Program-made: the position numbers and the translations under genes
Notes under the pieces: model-generated
What the model was told of the DNA's origin: nothing
Databases searched by the model: none
What the model saw: the letters and a program-made list of their open reading frames with translations, nothing else
Part shown: piece by piece, positions 47,310-59,479 of the stretch
Layout of the letters: each line of letters begins with the position of its first letter
Position numbering within the stretch: the stretch's first letter is position 1
Source of the DNA: Lactarius indigo
Taxonomy: Eukaryota > Basidiomycota > Agaricomycetes > Russulales > Russulaceae
DNA: 64,000 bases
Assembly: GCA_025766275.1 (NCBI GenBank)
Contig: JAFKAC010000015.1
Span: forward strand, 868,001-932,000
Direction: 5' to 3'

Positions 47310-48572
47310 TTACATGAAAGAATCGTCGACAAGCTGGGGACCGATATCTTCTGAACGCCCCTTCGGCAACAGCGCCACGCACCGCGTTTTCTCAATTTCG
47401 GGACCCTTCTTGCCAAAGTATCGCTCGCTTTCGAACCCCCACCGTTCAACTGCTCGCACCCAGTTCGCGACCCCGTCCACATATCGTACCAGTTCTGTGT
47501 CCACCGGCTCACCGAATTTTGGCATTTTGTTCTCATAAAGGTCCATGAACTTTGCCTCGAGTTCCTTGTGGTAGTCATGCACCCAGTTTATAGCACCTCG
47601 GATGTCGGTCTTGTTATGGTGCATGACGGTGGTGATTATGTTGTGGTTATCGATACCTCGTGCCTGCTCCAAGTTGTACGAAGCAATATCCTATGGCCAG
47701 TGCCCAAACAATCAGTTCCAAAAAACGGCGGAAATATGTCCAACCTACATTGATAGCTATGATCATTTCGTTGGCCAAAGTACACAATTCTTTGATAACT
47801 GGATGGTCAATTGCCTCGTCCGGGAGATTCATACCCAGCTCGAGGATAGCGAAGCATGATTTGACTGCAGTTGTGTCTCTTCTGAGTTCCAGATAGTCTT
47901 GGATGCTCCTGACGCGTTTATGAGTCCGATCTGCAACTTCCTGGACCACAGCTTGAATGTGAGCGTCGTATGTCTCGATGAATCGTTTCTGCGTCTGGGG
48001 ACTGGCTGTTCTGATCGCGAGCACCCAGAACCTAGATCAATTTTTGTGTCAACTCAACGGCTTGGCTGTCGACGCCGTGCCTCACTGTCTGGTAATTTCC
48101 CCGCCGACCCATTCGCCTTGGGGACGAGGTTTGTTTGGGTTGCGCAGAGCGTCCATGCTGATGTTGACCATGGTCTGGACCTCGTCTTCGTGCGCCACAT
48201 CAGTGTACTCGTCAAAAACGAAGAGCACATTTATCAAATCGCAGCTAGTGCGTAGATGGGCTGTACACCAGGTGTGAGCTGAGCTCAGTGCGTGGTCTGG
48301 TCTGTATATACACCTACTCTTGTCATGCGATGGGTACGCAAGAGCTGCGAGGCGGTCTGACAATAGGTGAGCATGACTTGGCACGACTACATGTAGTTGC
48401 TGCTCGTACTGAAGTCACAGCGATCGTAGGCCTCCTGAGCTTTAGGACTGAATGCCCCGAAGCTTCTTACCCACTCCGAGGACGCTACTTTGACCTCGGC
48501 GTAGTGCGGATTGATACGACGGGGCCATTTCCATTTATCAAGGTTGATTGGGATGTCATATCTCTCAGACAT
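47310..48572 (-). CDS. Class I sesquiterpene synthase TS2
   Basis: Close paralogue of TS1 with identical exon lengths (163, 39, 175, 283 and 381 nt). The exons are 48572-48410, 48356-48318, 48260-48086, 48031-47749 and 47690-47310, and they give 346 aa. It starts [16 protein letters not shown]; the metal motif is VFDEYTD, the usual form in basidiomycete synthases, and the NSE motif is NDIASYNLE. It ends [13 protein letters not shown]...[10 protein letters not shown]. Most differences from TS1 are in the middle third (YDAHIQAVV against FGAYLQAVV) and just before the NSE motif. It most likely makes a protoilludene-type or related sesquiterpene; the product cannot be read from sequence. Confidence 0.92.
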
Positions 48573-49650
48573 GGTGTCTCTGGTATGGTTGCCGCAGGTT
48601 TCGATATCTGGGGAGGGAAGTGGAATATTGGGATGAGGAGCTGTTCAGTGCGTCGTAGTGCCGGCTTTTAACTCTGCAACTTTGGTTCTTCCCTCCCGTT
48701 TGTTGATAAATCCGGGTTGTTTATGATACTAAACTCTTGATACCGACTCGGATTGTAACGATTGATCACAGGGCATGCCTGTGGCTTGACGAGCGCGCTT
48801 TGCATGGCAGGAGTTCCATGAAAACCCTAAGAACTCAATTGGTTCCGAGGCTTCGAAGAATTCAGAAACCCTGACGCAGGGCCAATGTCCCATCTCTGTC
48901 TCCCCCCAAAAACGTATGGGCGTAACCGGATAAATAATGTGCCCCCACACAGCCAAGACTGGACAAAGCTCCTAATCCTATAATGAGACGAACAGAGGTT
49001 CCACTGGCTGTTTTATCCATTTAGCTGACTTTCGGACTGGACCTGACATTCTAGCTTATAGTGGTCCAGTCACACTCAGCCCTGGGCTCTGCTCACGGGT
49101 ACCGGTTCAAGAACCAAACCGTACCTTTGACATCTTGTTGTACATCACTGATTACAGTCTTACATGCGGTATTGCTGTAGAAAATCACCTGCGCGACATT
49201 TAGGGGCATAATTACCAAGATATCTGTCCCGAAGTTGATTGAAGGACACTGTATGTGTTGATGCGCAACTCCACACGAAGATGTCGCTCGTCACATTTTC
49301 ACACAATTTTCTAAGTTTGATACTGGCTGGTGCCCGACAATCTGATCAGCAACTGCACTAACTTCAGCACGTGAACATACGCCAAAGCAGCCCGGGAATT
49401 TGGCCCAATGGGACGTTTGGATGGGGCAGAATGAAAAACAAAAAGTGAGAAACACGCTCAGCGTGCTCTTTATCCACTCGATACACTATCTGAGAACTTG
49501 CCTAACTATTCCAAGGCATAATTTGACTTTCTGGGGTAACCACCGTGATGTTTCCGCGACTGTCGGCTGCCTTAGAGATATTGTACAGATACGGACAAAA
49601 TAGAAGCAATTGATTTTCGTATCGTATGAGAGGCAGCTCACCGACATCCA
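48573..49650. other. Upstream region of TS2
   Basis: Counterpart of 44575-46170, about 450 bp shorter. No gene seen. Confidence 0.55.
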
Positions 49651-49654
49651 ATTC

Positions 49655-50320
49655 CAAAGACGCCACTATCTGCAGGGTCCAGATGGTTCCTCTCGATGAA
49701 ACCTTTTCTCCTGTTCCCTAAATACGCTCACGTCGTGAAGAATAACCTGAAGATCGAAAACTGCTTCCGCAATAATAACCGCGTACCAGACATTACAAGG
49801 ACGAGGCGTCAGGGAAAATAATATTCCCATCATACAGGTCTGGGTTCACTGCACACTTGACACGGTCGTAGGTAGAACAGGAATCCACCGAACTTGAAGA
49901 ACCTCCTTCATGAGCCATTACACAAGGGAGCGAGTCTTTGTTGGTAAATATAGGCTTACTTACTATCTTACGACATTGAGTTCAGCTTGTGCGCACCGCT
50001 GAGCTTCGGGGTGTTGTGTCGTAGCTAGAAAATGAATGTGGTCAGAGTTGATACGCCAGTATCTGCACCAGCCGTGTAGGCGAATACTATCCCCGGAATC
50101 CTTGATTAATTCTTCAGCATGAATGTCTCCGTTCCAAGGAGCCCTGATTGCGATATTCAACCCTAGAGACGAAACATTACTCTGGTGGTTTGCATAAAAC
50201 TCATCCACAGACGAATTTATCCTTGACTGGGCCCTCACTGGCAGTAAGGTGGCCTCGGGTTTCCGGTCACCTGGTCTCGGGAACCAGGAGACCCGGAAAC
50301 TGGTCAAAACCAAAAGGTGT
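49655..50320 (-). pseudogene. Cytochrome P450 remnant, copy B
   Basis: Better preserved than copy A. Minus encodes NGDIHAEELIKDSGDS (before the I helix). After a frame change comes TAGADTGVSTLTTFIF, a textbook I-helix oxygen-binding motif, and after another frame change QHPEAQRCAQAELNVV. Then come LMKEVLQVRWIPVLP (K helix, the ExxR arginine displaced) and DPADSGVFGIGCR, a relic of the haem-binding FGxGRR loop (near 49665-49690). At least two frameshifts and a stop make it non-functional. The N-terminal half is not visible. Confidence 0.75.
50259..50300. repeat. Inverted repeat (hairpin)
   Basis: Arms GTTTCCGG (50259-50266) and CCGGAAAC (50293-50300), with inner arms CCTGGT (50270-50275) and ACCAGG (50283-50288), make a nearly perfect 42-base hairpin. 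The matching place in copy A (46735-46780) is similar but less regular. Confidence 0.7.
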
Positions 50321-50559
50321 TGAGCCGGCTACGACCGGACCCGGTTTCACATGGGCCACAAATAAGATGCATTGTACATTGAGGGGAGGTGACATTGACC
50401 AAAAATCGCATACACACAGTGCCACAATTCTCTTTGTGTGTTAACAATACAGCCAGGAAGTAACAATGGCGCGGGAGAATGAATTGTGACTAAGCCGGCG
50501 TTTAAAAAATGCGACCCTAACCTGATCCGAGGGGTAGGGCCACAATCATGTCACGTGCG

Positions 50560-50582
50560 ACGCGTCGCGGTAGTGGACGCGT
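50560..50582 (+). promoter_or_regulatory. Two ACGCGT (MCB-like) sites before TOP2
   Basis: ACGCGT occurs at 50560-50565 and 50577-50582, 17 bp apart and 55-77 bp before the TOP2 start. In yeasts this hexamer binds MBF and drives G1/S expression; here a cell-cycle role is inferred. Confidence 0.45.
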
Positions 50583-50636
50583 TTGGTTTGCGAGTCATCA
50601 CAACGCAACTAACACTCTTGTTTCTCGACGCGCATC

Positions 50637-53600
50637 ATGAGCTCGTCTGAAGAGAACTATGACCTTGACAATGTTTCTGGAGACGAGTCAGAGGGCTACT
50701 CTCCCGTATCCAAGAAAACTGTGAGCCTTCTCCGGTTGGTTTTCCTCCTGATCATAATTCACCGTCTTGCCGAGATCAGACCAAGGCCCCACCCAAACCC
50801 CAACCTAAGCCCAAGTCAAAGGTCCCTGCGAAGTCGAAGCCAGCTCCAAAGAAGGTGCTGGCGGACGTGGACGAGAACGCAGAAGTAAGCTTTGTGCAAG
50901 GTGAAGACGATGATTCGGGTCCATCAGCGCCCCGGCCGGCGCCAGCTGCCAACAAGAATAAGAAGAGCGCATCAGAGACCTACACAAAGGTTTGTTTACC
51001 TGCGGCGTCATGTATCAGCACAGGGTCTAATTCAATTGCTCGCTACACAGCTCTCCCAACTGGAGCACATTCTCAAACGACCAGACTCATACATTGGCAG
51101 TGTAGAGTTTGTAACGCAGCATATTTGGACGTATGACTCGGACACGAAACGTATGGTTCAAAGAGACGTCAAGTACGTTCCCGGCTTCTTCAAAATAGTG
51201 GACGAGATTTTGGTCAACGCAGCTGACAACAAGGTGAATTGTCTCGCGTCGCGTACCATTGACTCACGTTGACCAGCTCTACAGATAAACGACGCGAGTA
51301 TGGACACCCTGAAAGTCGACATTGACGTAGAGAACGGGTCAATATCTGTTTACAACAACGGCCGTGGGATTCCCATCGAGATCCATTCCAAGGAGAAGAT
51401 GTATATCCCCGAGCTCATCTTCGGTCATCTACTTTCCTCGTCAAATTACGACGACGACGAGAAGAAGCTCACCGGTGGCCGAAACGGCTACGGTGCGAAG
51501 CTCGCCAACATCTACTCCACCGAATTCACGATTGACACCGCGGACAAGAACTCCAGTCAGAAATACAAGCAAACCTGGACCGGCAACATGGGTAAATGCG
51601 GCAAGGCAAAGATCACGAAGAACTCGCGAGGCGAGGAGTACACGCGCGTTACCTTTACGCCCGACCTGAAACGCTTTGGTATGACGTCGATTGACCCGGA
51701 CACGGTTTCTCTGCTCAAGAAGCGCGTGTACGACATGGCGGGCACGGTCAAGGACGTCAAGGTGTATCTGAACGACGAGAGGCTCAAAGTCAAGGGTTTC
51801 AAGCAGTACATCGAGATGTACCTCAACTCTGCTGCAGAGGCAGCGGCGGAGAACTCGGGTGGCGCGGCGCAGGCGAAGCAAACCATCATCTACGAACGCA
51901 TTAGCGATCGCTGGGAGGTCGGCTTTGCGGTGTCGGATGGCACGTTCCAGCACGTCTCGTTCGCCAACTCGATATCCACGATCAAAGGTGGTAGTCACGT
52001 CAACTACGTCGCAGACCAAATTGCGAAGAACCTCATCACCGCTATTACGAAGAAGAACAAAGCGGCAGCGATCAAACTCCCAAAGATCAAGGAGCATATG
52101 TGGATCTTCGTCAATGCACTCATCGAGAATCCGACGTTCGACAGTCAGACCAAGGAGACCATGACGTTACTGTCCTCTAAATTTGGGTCCAAGCCCACGC
52201 TTTCGGAGGAGTTCATGAAGAAGGGTGAGGCTCACTTGCTGATGGACGATACGCGGTTACTGACTTGTCTCTAGTGTCCAAGTCATCTATTGTCGAGAAC
52301 GTGTTGAATTGGGCCAAGTTCAGGGCCGAACAGCAGATCAAAAAGACAGACGGCACAAAACGCAACCGGTAAGCGACTCGCATTGAGGCAACGACTCTAT
52401 TACCGACTTCTTTGGCAGTCTCACTGGAATCACCAAGCTTTCGGATGCGAACAATGCGGGGACGCGCACCGCATCCCAATGCACGCTCATTCTGACTGAA
52501 GGTGACTCCGCCAAGGCGCTCGCGGTGGCCGGTCTCGGTGTTGTTGGACGCGACTACTTTGGTGTCTTCCCATTGCGCGGCAAGCTCTTGAACGTGCGCG
52601 AGGCGAAACACGACCAGATCATGAAGAACGAGGAGATCCAAAATATCAAGAAAATCATGGGTCTTCAGCACAACAAGGACTATTCTGACGTCGGGAGCTT
52701 GCGATACGGTCAGCTCATGATAATGACGGATCAGGTACGCTGCCTGTGTCGCGCTCCGTATGTGCGATGGCAATTCAACGCGTGCGTGCATAGGACCACG
52801 ACGGTTCGCATATCAAGGGTCTTCTCATCAATTTTTTGGATCACTTCTTCCCGTCTCTGTTGAAGATCCCAAACTTTTTGGTGGAATTCGTGACACCCAT
52901 CGTCCGAGTAAGTTGCGTGGGCATTTCTTTGAAGGTACACTCTCTGAACCCACTCGCACAGGTTACAAAGGGCAAACAACGCATCGACTTTTTCACCATT
53001 CCCGAGTATGAACAGTGGCTGGAACAGACACCAGATGCGCACAAATGGGACTCGAAGTACTACAAGGTCTTGCAATGCCGCTGCGCCATCCCCCATTCTG
53101 AACTAAAAAATAATGTTATTACTTAGGGTCTTGGGACGAGCAAGGACTCTGACGCTCGCGACTACTTTTCGCACATGACAAAACACATGATCCCATTCGG
53201 CTCGACGCAGGACGGGGAGCGCGAGCTCATCGATCTCGCATTTAGCAAGAAAAAGGCAGACGATCGTAAGGAATGGTTGCGGCAATTCACAGTATGCTCT
53301 CACTTTTCGCATCGCTGCGCTATGTACAATTTATTCATCGCGCGATACAGCCCGGTACCTACCTTGATCACGACACGGACGAGATTTCCTATTCCGATTT
53401 CATCAATAAGGAACTCATTCTTTTCTCGATGGCCGACAATGTTCGCTCGATCCCATCTGTTGCTGACGGCCTCAAGCCCGGTCAAAGGAAAGTGATCTGG
53501 GCATGCTTCAAGCGCAAGCTGAAGAAGGAGATCAAGGTAAAAGGCTCCCTGATATGTCTTACCCTGCGCACAAAGCATTTAATGCGTTGTTCCACAGGTC

Positions 53601-56129
53601 GCACAACTCGTTGGATATATCTCGGAACATGCCGCGTATCACCATGGCGAACAGAGTCTGACGATGACGATCGTCAATCTTGCTCAGGACTACGTCGGGA
53701 GTAACAATCTGAACCTCTTATTGCCCAATGGACAGTACGGAACGCGTGATCAGGGTGGAAAGGATCATGCCTCGGCGCGTTACATCTTCACAGAGCCGGC
53801 GCCAATCACGCGCACGATCTTCCACCCGGCGGACGACCCTCTACTTAACTATCTTAGGGAAGATAATGACGACATCGAGCCTGAGTGGTATATGCCTGTT
53901 ATCCCACTCCTGCTCCTCAACGGCACAGAGGGCATCGGCACAGGTTTGTTACATAGTCTTCTCGCCCTTTTTTAGTGCTGACCGGTTTTTCTGTATACAC
54001 ACAGGGTGGAGCACGTCTGTTCCGAGTTACAACCCGAGAGACGTCGTGGCGAACATCAGACGACTGATGGCGGGCGAAGAGCAAGAACCCATGCTCCCTT
54101 GGTGGCGCGGCTTCAAAGGCACAATCAAGAAGACGGGCGAACACAAGTACGACGTGACCGGGATCGCCAGGAAGGTCAACGATACGACTATCGAGATTGT
54201 TGAACTGCCCATCCACAAGTGGACGCAGACTTACAAGGCCGAGTTAGAGGCCATGATTGGCGAGAAGGGTGAAGGAGTCGTCAAGGTATGTGCGCTTCCC
54301 CCGGTGCATTGCCCAAACTGTCGTGTTAAGCAAGCTCCCTGTAGGATTACAAAGAACACCACGACAACGTCAATGTACATTTCGTCGTTAATATGGCAGC
54401 CAAGGATGTCGAAAAGGCAGAGGAGCAGGGTCTCACCGAGTTCTTCAAGCTTACGACCAAGATAAACACGAGCAACATGATCTGCTTTGACTTTGAGGGC
54501 AAGATCAAGAAGTACGGTTCGCCCGAGGAGATGATTGAGGAATTCTTCCCAAAGCGACTCGCATACTATCAGAAACGCAAGGCACGCAGCTTTTTTCATT
54601 CGTCGCTACGAATACACCGCGCGTCTGACTGACTTCCTTCGCCTGCAGGACTTCCTTGCCAACGAACTGCAGTTGCAATTCGAGAAGCTATCAAACCAGG
54701 CGCGCTTCGTGCAGATGATCGTCAACAAAGAGCTCGTGGTCTCGAACCGCAAGAAGGCAGATATCATCACCGAACTTCGACAGAAGAGTTTCCGCCCGTT
54801 CCCCAAGGTGGCGAAGGCAAAGGCAGCTGGAGAAAATGAGGACGCCGAGGAGGAGGAACCTGAGGTGGCATCTGGCACATCGACAGACTACGACTACCTG
54901 TTGGGGATGCCAATCTGGAGTCTCACGAGGGAAAAGGTACGGGTGGCATCTCACGCGACAACCAAGTATCTAACCACCCGACTTTTTTAAAGATTGAGAG
55001 GCTGCTCCAGCAAGCTGCGGACAAGGAGAAGGAGCTTTTGGTTCTTCTCGAGCTCACCCCGATCCAGATCTGGAACACCGATCTGGACAACTTCCTCGCA
55101 GAGTGGGACGTAAGTCTCGTCGAAAAAAATTTTTTATACGTTTCAGTGTGAGTTACTAACTCGGGATGTAAACGATAGAAAGCGTGCCAAGAGTGGGAAG
55201 AGAAGGGCGTCGTCGACTCGAGCGGCAAGAAGGTCAAACGGAAACAGGCGACGCTCAAGACGCGCAAGTCTATCGGTGGCGGTTTTGGCAAGCGCGGACG
55301 CGACGACTCTGACAACGACGACGACTTCATGCCCACCAAAAAGGCTGCCGCCGCCAAAGCGCGCAAACCCATCGCCCCCGCCGCCGGCTCATCGCGCGCT
55401 CGGCCAAAGGCGACTACTACCAAAACATCGGCATCGGATGACGGGTTGAGTCTCGACGACGACGACGGCGGCGGGCCTCCTCCGGCAAAGAAGCGGGCCG
55501 CACCACCCGCCACGAAGAAGGCGACGCAAGCCATTAAGAAGAGCGAGTCTGGCTCAGACGCCGAAATGGCAGACGGTCCGCCTGCACCGGCACCGCTACC
55601 GAAGAAGGCCCAAGCCCGACCCGTGAAGAGCGACGATGACGATTCAGGGGACGACCTGGTACTTGCGGCGCCGGCCAAGGGCAAAGGCAAGGCCGCACAG
55701 GTGGCCAAGCGCAAGTCGTAAGTGCTACGATTCTACTCTATCGTTCTTTCCTTTACTAACGGTTGCGTTCAATCCACTCGTAGTCCGGACGATGACGACG
55801 AGGATAGCGACGCATACATCAAACCCGTCAAGAAGACCAAGCCGACCGCCCAGGCCACCATGACGGAGTTCTTTGAGAAGAAACCCATAGCGGCAGCAAC
55901 GAAGACCGCGGTGGCAAAGCCGGCGTCGAAAGCTACTACCGCACGCAAGGCGTCCGGAACCACCAAGCCACCACCGAAGAAGGCTCCTGCAAAGGCCGCA
56001 GAGAGCAGCGATGACGAACTCTTAATGGGTGACCCCGAGTCTGCGCCTGTTGCGCCTCGCGCTACCGCACCGCGACGCGCTGCAGCGAAAGCAGCATATA
56101 TCGAGCTTTCGGATGACGATGACGAATGA
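50637..56129 (+). CDS. TOP2: DNA topoisomerase II
   Basis: Homodimeric type IIA topoisomerase that passes one duplex through another with ATP. Seventeen exons join with every phase matching to 1516 aa, the usual size. N-terminal ATPase: YIGSVEFVT, EILVNAADN, NNGRGIP (about 184) and GRNGYGAKLAN (about 224). TOPRIM: EGDSAKALAVAGL (about 531) and DQDHDGSHIKG (about 608, metal). Cleavage domain: GQYGTRDQGGKDHASARYIF with the active tyrosine near residue 861, then GIGTGWST. The C-terminal 300 residues are low complexity, Lys/Ala/Asp-rich and nuclear in character. They contain QATMTEFF (about 1425-1432), which fits a PCNA-interacting PIP box. The intron at 54582-54648 starts with GC instead of GT. 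The TS duplication ends less than 100 bp upstream. Confidence 0.96.
54582..54648 (+). other. GC-AG intron in TOP2
   Basis: The exon ends ...YYQKRK at AAG; the next bases are GCACGC and the intron closes at CTGCAG before DFLANELQ. No GT exists nearby that would keep the conserved frame, and reading through meets a stop. Confidence 0.75.
55851..55874 (+). other. PIP-box-like motif in the TOP2 tail
   Basis: The codons give Q-A-T-M-T-E-F-F, matching the PCNA-interaction pattern Q-x-x-(aliphatic)-x-x-(aromatic)-(aromatic), followed by EKKP. Confidence 0.6.
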
Positions 56130-56268
56130 TTTTTGCTATCACCTGTGATTTTTTCTTGCACCTGAGCCGAGACAATGTATCATACAGTCCTCTATTTTAG
56201 TTTAGTTCAGGACTATACCATCCTAGATGTGTCAGAATACACGCGAGTATAGAAGTATTACAACCGGC

Positions 56269-59200
56269 TCAAGGTTTTGCTTTGATATTGCTAACAATCA
56301 AGCTCTGTTGACGGTAGATCAACGTTAGCACAGTTCCCAGTTGAAAAGGAGAATCGACGGGCCTTGTAAGCCTGCACGTCGCCCTTGAACTTCGTGACCG
56401 TGCCATCTCCACATACCCACAGCTACACGGACAGGGTATGTCAAGACTACCGTGAGGAGATAGCTGCAATTACAGACCTCTTTTGCAACTGACGTGATAA
56501 AACGCTCGTCGTGAGAGATGATAATAACACCACCGTTCCACGTGCTTAACGCCAACATCAACGCGTCGAGACCCTCTAAATCGAGGTGATTGGTGGGCTA
56601 CCCAGTATCAGGAGTCCAATGACAAGGAAATGAAACCTGAGGAGTCTACGTACTTCGTCCAAAAGTAGGATATGCGGGCGTTGCAACGATAGCACGGCAA
56701 ACGCAACGCGCGACTTTTGGCCTCCACTCAGGGTGCCGATGGGCTGCAGTCCCGTCATCCCCGTGATCTGGAAATTGCCCAGGTGCTGGCGGTATTCTTG
56801 CTCAGTCTTTCCTGGGAACCTATGCGCGAGGAATTGGACGGGGTTCATCGTGGGAATCAGCGTATCAACATGGTGCTGCGCAAAGTATCCACTGCATCGG
56901 GTGGACGGGTGAGCAGACAGAGTAGAGGACGGCAGATAAAACAGCGTACATGCGCAATCTGCCGTTGCGATTGACCTGTCCCGACAGCGGAGTCAACTCG
57001 CCCGTCAAAAGTTTAATCCTTATCCTCGCTCAGCGTGACCTATGGAACGACCAACAAAAACGCACAGGGTAGACTTTCCAGCACCGTTTGATCCCACGAT
57101 AGCAAGACGCGAGTCAAGGCCCACGTCGAAATTGACACGATTCAAAATTATTTTCGAGGGATCGTATCCAAACGTTCCTTCCGAGAGCTGAAGCAAGGGT
57201 GGAGAAATCTTCTCCGTCTCTGGGAAACTTTATAATGGTGTGAATGAAGCCGGTTATAACCCATGTACGCCAATTTTCACATACCGGAAGCTCTCTGTTT
57301 CCTCTGCCACGGGTGGGGAGAGCTCAGGAAGCTGCGTTGTTCAATCGAGATGAGGAGGCAACTGCAAAATAACGTCCCACAGACCTTCTCGAGAATCTTA
57401 ATCTTGGACTGCGCCTGGGCAGCACGGTTGGCGTTGTACCGCCAACGATCGATGAAAGCCTGCAAATGCTTGCGGTACTCCATCTGTGCATCGTACTCGC
57501 GCCGCAGGTTTCGCTCTCGCTCAGATTTAGTTGAATAGAACTGTGTGAAGTTGCTACAGTACGCCTCAACAAAAGGAGTTAGGGATTAAAGCTGTTTGGG
57601 AATACCCTTTATAGTAGTCAAGACGTCCGGAATGTTGATGGATAATATCTGTGGCGACTGCGTCGAGAAACGCGCGATCGTGGGAACTGCAGAACATAAG
57701 GAAAAATGTCCAAAGATATCAGGATCACATTGACACGCACACTACAATGAGGGTCCCGGGCCATGTTTGGAGATAGTCTTCTAGCCATGCTAGCGCATTC
57801 AGATCGACTAGACAGACGGACACCGATCAGCGGAAGGGACTAAAGCGCTGAAGTGCAAAACACCGACTGTGATTGGACGGCTCGTCCAGTAAAAGAAGCG
57901 CAGGCTAGGCGTCACATGTGAATACCAGATCGCATTTACTATTGTGGTAAGGACGTGTAGAAACTCACCTTGACGAATAGTGCCCTAGCGAGTGCTAATC
58001 GCATTCTTGAATCGAGGGTCAGCGTAGCGGTATACAAGAGAATTTTGCGTACCGCCAACCACCAGAGAATGATCTTGTTGGCCTCCCTTGATCCTCTTCG
58101 CTAAAACCGAGACCTGCTCGCAATTTGAGAACCGATGCAGACTTCCCAAGCGGAAAGTGGTAACTCACCAGCTAGTAGAGCCGCTGCTCTCGCAGGGCCA
58201 CTCTCTGCCTCCATCTCTGCCAAGCTTGCGTGCACCTCCGCAAGCCGACCGCTCACCTCGTCCTTCGCCTCATCGATTTGGACCTCTAACTCACCAGGAG
58301 ATGCTTCTAACTCAGCAAGCCGCGCATTGAGACGCGCCTCCTCTGCAAGGAGGTGATCTCGCCATACGTCTGCCTTGAGAACCGAGTTGAGTGCCGTGGT
58401 ATCATCGCCAACAATCTAACACATTCAAAGTATCAAAAACATGTTGCCCCACGATAGGTTTGGTATCGTACCTCTTGTTCGACGAAGAGAATGGTGATAT
58501 GCGGGGGGATCGGGACCTCCCGCATGGCGATGTGTCGGAGAAGCGTCGACTTTCCGACACCATTTCGGCCGATGATGCCATATCTCCTGCCGTATGCGAG
58601 CGTGAGGGACGCTCCAGACCTTCGAAGGAGTCAATAGCCAAGTCTGGCAGTTGCCAGGAGAAACGCACAGGATGCGGTTTGAGCCAAAGGAGACGTCGAT
58701 CGAGGGGAGGTGAATATCCTTGCTTTTGTTTTTCGAGGCAGCTGCAGATTGCAGAGGGTTGATCTAGGGTAGTTCATGATTAAGAGGCGCCAGCGATGAA
58801 GCGAGTATATAACGCACTTTCATGAACATCTCCTCGTAGGATTGCTTCAAACAAAGATCGTCGTCGATAAGCGAAGAGTGGAAGCGAGTGCAGTCGAACC
58901 TGTTTCTTCGTCTGTTCTAGTAACTTTGAACCTTCGTATAAGTCCCTCCGGGCACGCTTTTCGATTTTCGCCTTGAGTTTTGCTTCCTGTTTCTCAAGCT
59001 TTTTGACATCCACCCGAGATGCCCTGCCAGCACCAAATGTTACACACATGGAAACTAAATAATGGGTATGATATACGCACTTTCCCTTGTTGATTGACTC
59101 GAGGTCGACTCCTTCGGAAAACGCGATGGTGTTCGACATAGCACCGGTCTTGCTCATATCAAGTACTTTGTCAAGTCGCTGTAGTTTGGGACCAGATCTA

Positions 59201-59436
59201 GAGTTCTCTCTGCGTATGAGCTGATCCTGTAAGAGTGTGGTGAGGGATGCCATGAGTTGCTCGAGAACATCTGGCTTGTCCATGGCGATGGATTCGAGTA
59301 TATAGCGCGCGACTTGGAGGATGTCCTCATCGTCGCTTGCATCGTCGACAAGGTAACCTGAGAGATATTGGACTAGAATCTCTTCGGTTCCCGGGAGTGA
59401 TTCACGAATCTTTTCCGCGATGTCATAAGAAGACAT
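56269..59436 (-). CDS. GCN20: ABCF ATPase of the GCN20/ABCF3 type
   Basis: Soluble ABC protein with two nucleotide-binding domains; GCN20 works with GCN1 on ribosomes to activate the eIF2 kinase GCN2 in amino-acid starvation. About 19 exons with 50-70 nt introns. The ATG is at 59436. The N-terminal helical region starts [39 protein letters not shown] follows. NBD1: Walker [10 protein letters not shown], signature SFSGGWRM, Walker [11 protein letters not shown], then SHDRAFLD. A linker helix reads [23 protein letters not shown]2: Walker [10 protein letters not shown], signature TLSGGQKSR, Walker B HILLLDE and [13 protein letters not shown], then IISHDERF. The end is best read as DVQAYK plus [11 protein letters not shown], which needs a GC donor at the last intron. 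An F-box fragment starts within 100 bp of its start codon. Confidence 0.93.
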
Positions 59437-59479
59437 AGTCGACACTGGTGACAGTCAAGCCCAGTGGCGGCCCGCGATC

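Larger units (their letters stand above)
46990..50560. repeat. Tandem duplication, copy B
   Basis: Second unit of the terpene-synthase/P450 duplication; see copy A for the shared landmarks. Confidence 0.8.

Noticed and set aside
51441..52097. Long minus-strand frame within TOP2
   Set aside because: Mirror frame of the strongly biased TOP2 coding sequence.
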